Positions 12,721 through 26,300 of a stretch of 64,000 nucleotides of DNA are shown one piece after another. The notes beneath the pieces are model-generated. The model did not search any database, had not been told where the DNA came from, and saw only the letters and a list, made by a program, of their open reading frames with translations. A program made the position numbers and the translations under genes. Origin of the DNA: Plantago major (Eukaryota; Streptophyta; Magnoliopsida; Lamiales; Plantaginaceae); contig CM048840.1 in assembly GCA_026545765.1 (NCBI GenBank), positions 23,626,765 through 23,690,764 of the forward strand. The letters run 5' to 3'. Numbering within the stretch: the stretch's first letter is position 1; the number at the start of each line of letters is the position of its first letter.

Positions 12721-13349
12721 TTCCCACCCGCATCAACATGTAGCAATACTACAATGCACAATCAAACATATTAACTATGAGCACTGTCCATTTAACAGTT
12801 TGAGACAGAAATCACATCATGCACGAGCTCCGTGGGAAAAGCCAGCATTTAAGGTTTCATGTACATGTAAAATTCTCATACTATACTTGGCACTAATTTG
12901 CACATAAATGAATTTAAGAAATTATTGATCAGTGTACCATCTTGTTTCTCCTTCAAAATTTCTGCGCACTCTCAATCTGATGTATTCAGGTGAATAAACA
13001 GAAAGAAAGAACAAGAAATACGTATAATCTACTTAAAGTTTATGGGGAAGTTAGACAAGAGCAGAGACATGAGACAACATCATAGTTAATTATACTTAAA
13101 CATCAGTAAAATTCCATGGCTAGCTACATCTTAGAGACGCGAAATACAAGATATCTTCTAAGTAACTCCACAAGCTTATCAAGCAGTCATAGAATGTGAA
13201 AAAAGTCGGCACCTGTTTCAACTGGGAATCTCGGCCATCATTATGTCTCAAAAGTATCAACAGCAGAATGCCATCTCCAATAACCACCTAAGATTTGTGC
13301 CAGATCCAGCTTTGGATGCATACCATTGCCTTCCAAAACTTTGAAGGTA

Positions 13350-16300
13350 CTATAGTTGACCTGATGATATACGAGGCTTCTTGCCTGAATTCAAGTACTG
13401 AGAGACAAATAATACTCCCATTACGACAATAAGGCATCCAACAAGCGTGCTGAAGAAAAGGGCTCCTGGTTGCCTTGTCTGAACAAAACCATACACCCCA
13501 TTCGAGGTCACAAGAATTAAATCTGTCAATCCATCATTTGAGAAGTCGTCAGTCACCAATGCATGTGTGGGAGGAGCAGGGAGTTCGAGAGTTGTTAATA
13601 TGCTCCCTCCTGGAGATAGCACTACAGCTTCTTGATCTCCTGCTGCGAGGATCAGTTCTTGATTATCATGTACGCGTAGCGGGAATACCTTCAGTGTGGG
13701 GACAACACCTGCTTCACTTAATCCAGATGGGGATGGAAGGTTTGACCATGTAGCGCCTGTCTGCATCTGCCAGTTCCAGATAGCATCGTGTCCATGGGTA
13801 CCAGGAGAATATGATGTTATCTGAAAAATGCACAATGCTTTTTTTATTTGAGACTTTCTAGAAATGGCATTCTCAACAAAATCACACTAGGGAATTATGA
13901 ATGCCAACATGAAAAAGAACACAGGTAAGAAAGAAATAATACCTCCCCTCTATTATTAAGGAAGACAACATCACCATGGCTTCCTTTACGGTGCTTATGA
14001 CCGTCATTTGTTGGAATGAGAATGGGGGTTGCAACCTCCAACGAACTGACATCTTGATTTCGGCCAAAGGTTCCATGGTGGTATAAGTTAAAAGGAGCAC
14101 GATGACAGATAGAAGCATTAAATAGCTGTTCTCGAACTGGCACGCCAGATGTTGCAACTGCCCAACAAGGACGCAGAACTTCCATGGATCCACTCACAAC
14201 AGTTTGTTCTGCACCATTGGCACCAACAACCTAAAAAGGATCACAGACATATCTCATCTTAGCAGTTGAGAACAAATAATTAATCCATATGACAAATAAC
14301 CAATACCTAATTCCTCAATGAAATTCACTGATATGAGTATCACAAAACGAACATAATGCCAGAGAGTAAGTTATGGAATAATAAAAATGTTTACCTGGAC
14401 ATGATCTAGGACACCATCTCCATTAATGTCAGCATGAAGGCCTCCTTCTTGAAGATGTAGCTGAATGCATCAGTATATAAACATTACTTGTCATGCAGTT
14501 GAAGTAGAAAGATGAAAATGGAAGGTAAAATCGGTATTTAGTTCAAGGGCAAGCTCAAAATACACTGCATGTACAGTCAGGCATGTCCATAGAAGACGAC
14601 AATTACTGGGGCATATTTAACACCAGCAAATCCACCGAATTAAGAATGACAATGAGAATATGCTCCTTGTTCGGGTGATGCCTAGTAATGTATTTTCCTT
14701 GGCCAAAGGGGTTGAACAATTATATCTTTTGGACAAAGGGGTTGACAAGATTATGCTCTACTGATGTGGTAGTGGAAAGGAATCTCATATGCACAAAAGT
14801 TCAATTTTATGCAACTTTCATATATTATTGAAGGAGTATATTATAGCAGCTCATAAGTCACTGATTTTCACCTTACATAGAGTTCGCCCAGATGCCAAAT
14901 GGACAGCTTCAATCCCTACCTTCTCATGCATGACAACGACATTAGGCACCCACCAAAGTTGTGTGTAATTTGTTATGGTAGGTATATAAGGCATATGCTG
15001 CATAAATAAACAGAGAGTTGTAAAGGTTGTAACAAGCTCTACTCATAAATTCAAATCACAGTAAGCATAAATTCCAAATCATAGACAAGCAAAAAAGAAA
15101 GTAAAAATAGTCTAGACGGACAAAAGGCCAGATATCAGTTGGCAGCAGTCATTATCGATTCCACATATCCTACTACAAATACCATGAGAACTGCAACTGA
15201 AGTTTCCAACATAGACAATACAGCATTTTGGTGTGATAAAATGTTTCAGTAAGAGGTAATGGTTTTCAAATTGAATCTTGCAACCTCAAACCATGCAGTG
15301 GGAGCACAAATTAAATAAAGAAAATAAAAGGCTTAATAGTTCATGCTACAGTGGACATGAACCTAGCAGAAGCATTTTCTTAGTATATAGTTATGTTCTG
15401 AGTTACATCCTACAGTTGACCAGCTAAGTCATGAACACTCTGAGTTCAACAATGACTATTTAACCCAAACAAAATAGTTGAAATAATTCAATAGATGGGA
15501 ATATGGATTTATGGTACAGCATTATTTAACACGTACTAAAAAATATATGAATCTCACCTTCTTGGTCTTTGCTGATTTAGCAATATTAACTGCCTTCTCG
15601 ATCACATTTGATACTTTTTTAGTCACATCCTTTCCAGGAGAAGTTTTCTCTTCAGGTTTGTGGAATTGATAATTGCTGTTCTTACCAGGTGTTTTCTTTA
15701 TGGTTTTCCTTTTATGGCGCCTGAAATGCGACAGCTTTAGCAAAGTGTCTTCTCTACGTTCCTGGTAAGGATACAATTCCAGAAAACCATCAGAGCTATC
15801 CATCAAGCTTTACAACAATTTCAGATCATGGGGATGCAAAAAGAAAGATTGGCAAATACCCTACTTACCCAACGGTGTGGCATGACTCCAAGAATAGATT
15901 CTCTAAACTCTCTGCATTCAAACTATGGTTGAATTCAATTAAATGGATGCATCCATATGTTCCATGATTGGATTTAGGAAAATGAAAGGAAAAGTAGTAA
16001 AAATATTTTAAGTACATTCCCTGCACTTAAAAGTCCAGGGAAATAGTGATCATTAACACGCAATACAGGGAAACTAACAAGCATTGCATTCTGCAAGTGA
16101 GAATTGTGGAAAATGAAAACAGAATAATTAATTGTTGGATATAACTCAATTATTCACTAAAACCTATCACGGAATAATGATGCAGTATAATATTACTAGC
16201 AAACTGAAAATAACAGGGTGAAGGTCCAACTTATCTATCTTCCTCCTATTGATGCTTTTATGAGTCCTTATTTCAAATGTTAAGCCATCAGACCAGGCGG

Positions 16301-19300
16301 CAAAACAATTTAGTTGGTTCCCAGGACCAAAAGAAAAAAGAAAATCCAACAGTTACTGGGGGAAAAGCAAAGGATTAGTTAGTTGTCTAAAAACTCCCGG
16401 AGATCAGATGCTATTGTCTTTCGTTATGTCAAGAGATCAAGGTAAAGTTTTGAAAGTTTGAAACATTATGCCAATCTAGATTTTCAACAATATCAAATTT
16501 TTATATTACAGCACATCTTAATCAGACAGCTTATTAGTATACCTCTCCTGGATGACGAGTATTTAATGCATGAACATCAAGCTTGTAATTGTGCTGTGGA
16601 ATCAATTGGGATGCATCAGAGGATTGAGCTTCAGTATTCTGCAAGATCAATAAGTTGGCAACTGTGAGCAAGCCTGTGCAGTACATCACAGACAAATGGG
16701 CAAAAAAAGCAAGCTTTATTTGTTAATTAAACATCCTAAGACTCTTTCAGTAGAAGTTATATGAAACTGATGTCTTCCTGCCCACATCTCTGTTGAAAAT
16801 CAGAACATTCTCATAAACACGAAATATACACACCACAGAGAAAGGACATAAAATATATAGCTCGGACCTCCATTACTAAGAAATATGTCACTTCGTAAAA
16901 TACACCTCTTTGTGCTACAACCTTACAGGGAGAGTAAGGGACCAGATTCATTCTATAAGACGGGAGCATGATTGACAATGTTGCAATATATTAATGAACA
17001 CCTAGAAGTCTTACAGAAGTGAATTGAGTGCAGAAAGGAGCCAAGTGAATAGCAGTTGCAGAAAAATTGAGATAGACGAGTGACAAAATTTTGGACAAAG
17101 ATTAAGTTTGATGAAATAAGAAAAAAATTGGACAGCTGACAGAACAAAGAATAGAAGAAATAGAAATACTCTCAACCGGGAGATAATAGCTATAAAATGA
17201 ACTAAAGCCACTGACTCTATTTGTAGGCTGATAATTCCTGATTATGTTAAAAGCCACAAAACAGCAGATTCTATACCTGTTACCAACCAAAATAAAATAA
17301 CCTCAAAATATCATTATAATCCTAATACTTATAAAACTATTCATGGATGCGATGGGAATACTGATCATCACTGGTTAAAGAATTATAAAACACAAAATAA
17401 CCTCATTCTTTCTGCTCCACCGCAGTTCACCACTTCGACCAGCAAATGCATACAAAGCAAAGTGTCGTAGATCTACTGTCCCTCCACTTTCAGATGGCTG
17501 AAAGAAAAAAAACTAAGTTTATGCATAATAAATAAGCAAGATCTGCCATAAAGAGAGCATTATTATAAAAGGAAAAATGTAATTTTATGAAAGCAATGAG
17601 TCGTGTACTGATAATTCCTTATAACAGAAGGTGAGAAACATTTCGCAGATGCACATCATGGAGCCTTATCTACAGTGGTGGCTGTATGTTCTTTACATAT
17701 ATCATGGGGGATATTCCATTGGAAAAAAAAGCTTCACATCATGTAGATTAAATTGATATATTAGTGAGGATATCCGCATTGAGCCCCAAACCCATTAGAC
17801 TGGCTTGAACATGGTCAGAAGAAGAAAACTTTGATCAACAAAGTAAAACTGAAAACAAAGACATAAATTCCAGCAAGCTGCAGTTTTAATACAAAAGCAT
17901 ATTAAGTTATAGCTTAATGGGAGATATGTATTTCCCACTTCCATAAGAAGGAGGCCCATTAACCTTTTGGATATATTTCTAGTTGTCTAGGGAAGTCAAA
18001 AAATGTTTGTGGGAAGACATTACATTTGACACAAGCACATACACAGAAACATCTTCACTAAAATAGAAGAGAATTATGTCCTAAATCTCATTAGTTATCC
18101 TATCAATTAGGTGGCAAAATCCGCAGTATATCTTAACATATGACATAGTTGACTGGTATACCTTACTTCAATCAACTTGGCACTTCATTTATCATGAAGT
18201 GCACTACCAGGATTGTGCCCTTTACGTAATACTATGTTGGAAAAAATGAAACAAGAAAAGCACAAAGAACCAAGGGGGCGATGTGATCCACACATCTTTC
18301 CTCTTTCGTACCAGCCAAAAAGTGAGTGTCAACATGGAGAATGCGAAATAAAACAAAACCAAAGAAGGTAGAGATATCATATAATTTAGCAAATAGTATA
18401 AGATACATATGGTTCTCACATCCTTCTCAGTGGCACTTCTTCTGTGCTCCTCGGCATCTTTTTCCGACATCTCAATCTCCTCAAAAGGATCTGAATGCAT
18501 CTGAAAAAACATATAATTATATTATACCATTAGATATTTGCTGGTGAAAAACAAAGTACACTCTATATGGGTAAATAGAGGAATGTAAAGTAATATGATC
18601 AGGAACAACAGAAACATTGTACTCCTAAAGATCCAAAACTACAAAAATGTAAATCATTTTTAATGAAACAGTATGAGGATTAGAGACTATGTAACATCAC
18701 ATTTTCCATTAAGCAAAATATGTTCCATATTAGAAATTATTTGAACATAGTTGACTGCTTGCAAAAATAAAAACAAAACGTAGTTAAATCAAAATTTATT
18801 ATTCCCTTACTTTTTGTTCAAAACCAATCTGAGATTTGAAATATAACGCAAGTTGTATCCACCAAGATGAAAGAACAGCCAGTTTGACAAAGTTACAGCT
18901 TCAGAAAACAGAAATCTAAATTAACATCTACATCAGCAGTCAAAATAACATCAACAGTATCTTTAGGGACCTCATGGGAAAAGCAATTTCATCTACTTAA
19001 CCAGAAAACTTCATATTAGTAACAGAATTTGCATACTAAGTGTTATAGCTCCTCAACACAGGTAACAACAGTCATGCTTCAATGAATTATAAGAAAAGAA
19101 GATAGCACTTGGTCCCCAACTCTGGTGATTGGTGAAGGGAAGAAGCGACTTAATCGTGTTCTTTTAGGCTGTACCTTCAGTAATAGTGGAAGTGCTTGCA
19201 TTTGGTGTACGTGCAAGGATCAAATTCCATTGGAAGCACTTTAGGAGTCAGGGGTGTGAATTTGTCTTGTAAAATACAGGAACAAGTTGCATCCACAGAA

Positions 19301-20829
19301 TATGCAAAAGACAAGTACAGGATTGAAATCAAGGTTGAGGCAGGCTGTAGAAATCCTAGGATAGCTCTTGAAAGTTCAATAGTTACTTATGTAAATTCAT
19401 ATTTTTTTAACAAACACTAGCTGAGCGTGATAATAGAAATGTGCTCAAGTCTTGAAACCGTTGTTAAGAATAGTATCATACGATAACAATAGAACAATTT
19501 GAACTGGATGTCCTGAACTACAACATTGGAAAGGATAGGTGTCATACATTAGGTTGCATCTCCATTCTCCCACCAACTATAATCAAACCAGAATCTCCAT
19601 GCCTTAAAGTATAATTGCTGATGGAGATGGCAATCTCCCTGTGATGAGCATTATGGGGAAAATCCTTCTGTCAAATCACAAACAAGTATAATGATTAGAT
19701 GAAAGCTAACATACCTGATTTAGTATAGAGATGCATATTGATTATGAACTGTATATTGCAATAGAATATATCTAACTGAAAATTCCAACTGACCTGCAGA
19801 TTCACATCCCATAGTTTCTTGAGGTTATGATCAAAACACATCACGGACCAACCAGATGTTACTACAACTAACACCTGTTTACGTGGTTCCCTTTTATTAT
19901 AATTTTTATCAATGATGCCTGTAGCCATCGCCACAGCACGTCTCCCGGTGGCTATTCTGAGTTTATCAGGCAAGAGGGGGACTTCTCTCAGAACACGTGC
20001 CTCATTAAACCCCTCATCGACACGCCTCACATGAGGCTCTAACACCTAATCACACAAACCAACTTAAAATCAGAATTTGAAAGACTAATGTGTACAATAT
20101 TTGTCGCAGAAATTGCCTCCACAGCAGTATAAGATATCACGTTAGTAGTAAGAACTGCAATCAAATAGGTTTTCCATTTAATTTGGCATCATCATAGGCG
20201 CATTAGTTATAGATGAATAAAATGCACGCAGAATTGACACGATTCAGTATTTGCTGCATTTGCAAGTCCTATCTAAGTTTACACTCTTATACAGTCCTTA
20301 CAGCAAAGGTCATTTCCACTTTGAGAGATTTTGTTCTGTGGATTATACAACAAGATAAACAACGGAAGCTCAAATGCTAATTACCATCATAATGTACACT
20401 TCAATTGATAAAATTAGACTGACTAGAGGGGCTTTAGGTACTAACACTCATTTCTCTGTATCACTGGATTCCATGAGAAGAAAACAAAAGCCAGAAAAAT
20501 TAGAAGTAACAAGTACCTGGATTTTGGCATCGTGCGTAGCAACGAGGAGCTCTTTTCTGCCATCGCCGTTGAGATCGGCAACAATTGGGGGCGGAAGACG
20601 ATCAGCTTCGTACAAAATCGGATACTCATCGGAGAGATGAAACCACGCCTCTTTGAATGAAAAATCACCTTCGTGCTACACATTGTTTCATCGATTAAGT
20701 GAACAATTAGCTGATTTTTAGCTGCAACGGGAAATACAGAATCGCTACTGAAACTAGAGAGATTACCTGAAGAGAGAAGAAAATGGCAAAAGCTGAGAGC
20801 ATCAGAATCGCTAAGTCTCGCTTCCTCAT
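13350..20829 (-). CDS. FG-GAP repeat (integrin-alpha N-terminal-like) membrane protein
   Basis: A complete 13-exon gene of 691 aa, resembling Arabidopsis At3g51050 (about 700 aa). Exons: 20829-20767, 20675-20517, 20045-19794, 19667-19548, 18500-18420, 17497-17402, 16638-16543, 15922-15869, 15761-15558, 14997-14872, 14460-14395, 14230-13943, 13820-13350. All junctions are GT..AG and all exons end in phase 0. The start is the only ATG that gives a hydrophobic N-terminal segment (about residues 5-20), read as a signal peptide or anchor. A second membrane helix lies at about 655-675 with a short basic tail, predicting a single-pass protein with a lumenal or extracellular beta-propeller. Calcium-loop FG-GAP motifs are visible: DLNGDGRKE (55-63), DINGDGVLD (428-436) and DDFSNDGLTD (626-635). 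A basic segment at about 310-375 (RRHKRKT) interrupts the propeller. The family's function is poorly known; DEX1 is a distant plant relative. Confidence 0.93.
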
Positions 20830-23337
20830 CTTGAAGCTTCCTTCAACAATGAGCTCGGCTATACGGGAATCGGCGAGTCAACTCGTCGAGTTTCGGGTTT
20901 TGAAACGAATGTAATGTAGTAACCTGTAGGAGAAATAGCGACTCAGCCCTTTGTGTTTCAGATTAAGTGCAAAATCCCCCTTGTATTCCAGAAATAACCG
21001 AAATGACCTCCTTTGTTCTTTTCTTTTTGCAAAATCTTCCACAAGGTGTTCAATTCAATGAATGAATAGGTAGTTAGGTACCAAGTAAACTAGTAATAGC
21101 ATTCCTTTCCATTCATCATAACATAATCCAAATTAAACCTTTAATAGTTCTCCTTCCTCTGGATTTCTCAAATTTCGTTCCAATATAGTGTAGATGATGG
21201 TGTTAGGTAAATTTCTCATATATAATTGTGGGTTTGTAATGTATCGAAGATGAATATATATCAGTAACACAGCACATGAACAAAACAATATTTATATTGT
21301 TGAACGAAGGCTTTGCCTAGGTACTTAAGACTTTATTTGTCCCGCTCTAGTGCTCACGGTTTACGTAACAAATAGTCTCCCAAGATAGAACAACAGTGAT
21401 GAATTAGAATTCTAGCACTTGAACTCTAACTCCGGCGAATTTACTACAATAATGGAAAAACTGAAGAACATCCAACACCCGTCAAGTATAAAAAATAGCA
21501 GCTCTATTTTATACTTCTTTATCCTTCATTACGATTAGAAAATCTCATGGAAATCCAACCTTAGCAAGTTACTTAGGACTTGAGAACTATCTTTGGGATC
21601 CTCCACAATTCTCCTAAAAAAGAATCTGGAAAATGGATGATTAAAAAACGAAATAGGGGAGTCCTATATATAGATATCCAAAAGATGTGGGCAAAAGATG
21701 CAATTATTCGCATAAGGTTTCCAGACAATGAACATATTCATATGTATGCTCGTCACAACTTTTACCACACGACTTCCAGCTCTTCTGGACAGGTGCATCC
21801 TTTGCGGGTTCAAGCCTCAACAATGGCAACTTTTGCGATAATTGCATCTTTTCACTTTTTCATTTGTTCACAGCCTCACACCTTTTCCTTTGCAATTATA
21901 CAAGCCCACAACACTTGTATTTTATCTATATACTTTCATTTATTTGTCGGAATTTAACGCAACTTCATTGCAAATACTTCCGTATTAATAATTACAATCG
22001 GTTTATTCGTACATTAATTTCTCATTCATCTTCAATCCAAATTGAGTAATTAAAGACACTAAACACACCTTAATTAAAATTCAACATATGGAACACAAGG
22101 TGTTGGACCAATGCATAATAGCTTCACGAGCTTTCATGAATCGTTCAAGATGGAGAACTATATTCTGGCCAATGCTTGCCTTGAAATCAAGCAAAACAAA
22201 AGTCATACATTTTCTGTTTGAGAATTTCTTTCTAACAACAACTAACACGTTATGGAAGAATATTTAAAGAATTGGGTTAGGGAGTGGAGTGGGTAAGGAG
22301 TATTGACTTATCAAATATGTCGCTAGGTATCTCAGTGGACATGGGAGCAATTGCCTTAAAACACGACACTTGAAGAAAATAGAGATCACCCGTTAGAGTT
22401 CCAATGGGCACCTCATTTCCTCAATTGAAGAGATGAGATGCAATAGTGAAAAGGGTGTCGTGGACTCGAGTTACCATGCTCATAGGGAGCCTTCCCAGAG
22501 CCGTTGCATAAATTTGTCCTTTTAGTCCTTCTCAGTGTAAACTTGAAATAAATGTAGTTTCACATTTAGGTTCAATACAATTGATCTTCTTCACTTCACT
22601 ACCTGTGACTAAATCAATATACATTTCTTATATGCTTGATGGTGTCTTTTCATGCTCGAGCTTCTTTACAAAATAAATTGGCTCGTAATTTATAGAACCG
22701 TTGTGAAAGAAATCGCACGTGTTAATTAGATGTCATAAGAATATGCAAACTTATTGTGGTTATTATGCCATTGAGAAAAATCTAACTTGAATGTTAATCG
22801 ACCTTGGGCCAACCATTGATGAGTGCAATTAGACAATAGGGAACTTGTACCCTTTGAAAATTATAACTATACATTTTTATAACAATATTGTATACAATGA
22901 AGACAACAAAATCTAGTACTAATGTATAATTTCGAGACTCGAGTTGGTCAGGTGCAACACAAACTTGAATATAGGGGCTCAGGTAAATAACTCTCAGCTC
23001 TCAGCCATCCCATAATACTACTACACAACAAAATCTTCATTTGCAAGTAAACAACAATGCACACCATATTCAATGACTTCTGATAACTCAAAAGTACATA
23101 TAACAACGATGAAGACAATTTATGCCCCTTGACTAACTACTAAGAATTCAAACCTCTGTACGCTGCGAGTTAACATTTGTTTTTAACATAATTAAAAAAA
23201 AAAAAAAAAAAAAAGGAGAACAAAAGGCAGGTTACTGCACATTTCTATATTTTACAGATAAAAGCTGCTGATGCATGTTAAATGTCAGTTTAGTTCTACC
23301 AGAAGCACAACCACCTTATCCGGGTGCACTGGTGTTT
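20830..23337. other. Intergenic, FG-GAP gene promoter side and MORC 3' side
   Basis: It contains the 5' flank of the FG-GAP gene (the TSS is not resolvable by eye) and the 3' flank of the MORC gene. A 20-bp poly-A run lies near 23193-23213. Open stretches at 21580-21957 and 22080-22640 look protein-like in places but have no recognisable domain and are broken by stops. No transposon ends were recognised. Confidence 0.5.
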
Positions 23338-26300
23338 CTACCAGCCCAAGGCCGAATGTGCTTCTTTCCTCTGAGATTCCAGGTGAGAAGAAATTCTGGC
23401 ACACTTGTTTTTTGTTTCCTGCAACTCCTTCTCCAGTTCCTCCACCTACATCATCCACCAATGCCAATCCTTTTCGAATTAGTCCAAAGAAATAAGGCAA
23501 AACATGTCCATTAAATAAAATTAGAAATTACAGTAAACCCATAGGACTAAACTAAAGGATCCTTTACCTTTCGTTTCAATTCAACTTCCTTCTCTTTATA
23601 CTCCTCACACCTGTTGAAATAGCACATATAAAAAGTATTAGACCTGGTGAAGCAATGTAACTGATCGGTAGCATATCATAGGATTGACTATATATGGTCA
23701 TTTGGTGGCTGGATCATTTATATCCCTCTAAACCATACCAAACAAGTAACAATTTCCTAATGCAGTACAACTATATTTCTCAACACGTCCCTCGCCCAAT
23801 TATCATGACGATTTTGTTGTAAAGAGGACCCCTCCAGCAAACTAGGGAATACCCTTTCAAATTTCAAGATTATGCCATGCATGCAAGTCTCCATTTTACA
23901 TAATTCACACCCATTAAGTTTCAATTATAGAGGATGCCATCATCAGAATCATGCGCAATTAGATTGAGAACAATATGTACAGGGATATGGATTTCCACGT
24001 TAATGTATGAGAGAAAGAATAACAGTTTCTCTTACTACTTTCATAACTATATTTAGCGTCGTGATAGAATATTTATGTAAACACCCACATGATGAGCATC
24101 ACAGCCTAGCTAATGCATATACAGGACATGAAACCATTGAGTCTATAAGATCGACAATAATAATTTTGCATTAAGTTACAAATTTAAGTATGCAATCACA
24201 AAGTTTCTTTGGAGAAATCCATATGTATAATGTGAAGCTGATGTAATCTGAAACCATATGAGAATAGTTTGTGCTTGACAGACACTACGCTCTATTCTAC
24301 TCTCCACAATAACCCCATATTGTCATATGATCTTGCCTGACACCCATTAAACTTTTCAGATCTCTATTCAGGCAGTACATAGCAAACATAGACAGTGCAT
24401 CTTGTCATATAGTAATCCATCAAACATACCTCATAAACAGCTGGATGTTTTCATCACATATCTCATTGAGCGGCCTTATATCAAGAGATGCTTCTGGCAC
24501 GGAGACCTAGAATAAATTCCACTAAAGTAAGATTATAGTCATTGAGACGAACAAATCCACCACTGCATAAAGTGTGCTTTGACTGGACCCTCCCCAGACA
24601 CAAACTCATCTAAGGGTGGTATGTGAAACTTACAGAATTGTGTCCGGAGACCTGCTGAACAGCTGATGAAACAGTCCCAGGCAGTTGAAGCTGTTGCCTC
24701 GCAGTTGCACCAGAGATGAGTTGAACAGGACGCATGTGGCCAGTGCCACTAGTAATTGACTGAGTGTGCAAGCCACCAGCTTGAACTTGAGGTTGTGTAG
24801 GAACAGGACTCATGTGGCTACTAGTAATTGATTGATTGCGCAAGCCACCAGCTTGAACTTGAGGTTGTGTAGGAACACGACTCATGTGGCCACTAGTAAT
24901 TGACTGATTGCGCAAGCCAGCAGCTTGAACTTGAGGTTGTGTAGGTAACTTCTGAGGCATGTCACTCTTTCTCACGCCATCGGGTAAGTGTCCTATTAAG
25001 TGACAATGACCCCTCCTGATTTGTGATGACAAATGGGAAATCATTTTATTACGACTACTTGAAATATTCATCGTATAAAACAGTACATGGCTGGATTTAC
25101 AACCCATTTTATTAGAATAGCGTGAAATCTCCATCATATAAAACAATAAAAGGCTGAATTACAAGAAGCAGACCGTACAGGATACTCAATGCGACATTCA
25201 CGCATAGTTCTCAGAATGACACAGATGATCTTGGTGACTGGGGAGAATATGGAAAAAAGTTATGACTTACGAACATTTACTAGCAGGATTTCAATAATAT
25301 CGTTAAAAGTTGAAAAAAAAAATTGGTGGATATTGTCACGTGATAGGAATGAATAGCATGTAATGTAATTTAAAGTCACGGATGCAAATTAACTGTCCGT
25401 CCAACATCAGGGTTGACTGGTGAGAAGAACATATTCCACTATTACTTGTTAATAGTTATGGTCCTTATTGAGCATGCGAGACTTCCCCATTTTTATTTAG
25501 CCAGCACAGTCAATTGAGTTTCCTAAACTGAGTCTTAGTTTACTATTCTCAACCCGCTATGGATCAGGTCATTAAGCCTGGAACCACCCTATTCTCCCAA
25601 CCTATTATGTAAACACCCTAGACTCGTGGGGAATATTTAAAACTGATGTCCGGCAAAATTCAAATATTAGGTCAGATTAAAAAAAAAAAAAAAAAATGAT
25701 GTCTACTGATATGCTATTGCTATCTACTACGGATTAGCAATTAGCATGTTACACAAAGGCGTTACCAATCTATAACGATACAGAACTCAATATCAAGTGC
25801 GAACCCACACAGAAGCACAGATGCATGCACATACACACACATGCATGCTCGTGCAAGCACGCACGCACCCTAGTTTAAAGACAGCAAACATCAGGTCAGC
25901 ATTCGAACTGCAGCAAGGAAGAATAAAAAGTGAATAACTGTTTACCAGTACTCCATAACCATTTGTTTCAACCTCGTCTCCAGCTTAAGGAATAGCGATG
26001 ATCTCTCAAAGTCTTGTTTGTCGTGTGCAGGTTCTATGAAATTTGCCTCAAGTACCCCTAACCACAAAAAATTAGTGAGAGAGCATGGAAAGGAAAATAG
26101 TGTGGATTGTTAATTGAAGAACTTTTGGACCAATAGATGTACCAACAACACCATGTCCTTTAGAAGAGCCATCGGCAGTGACTTTCCAGTAAGGCTGTCA
26201 GAATTCAGAAGGTTAAAACGAAAAAAATCTCAAATGAATTGTTTCGACTTAACATATACTTGTAATTTCAATATTATTGTACTCCATCTTGCAGTCATCT

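Noticed and set aside
22080-22640. Protein-like stretches on the minus strand
   Set aside because: Readings are broken by stops and frame changes, and no family could be recognised; perhaps a very old fragment, but unsupported.
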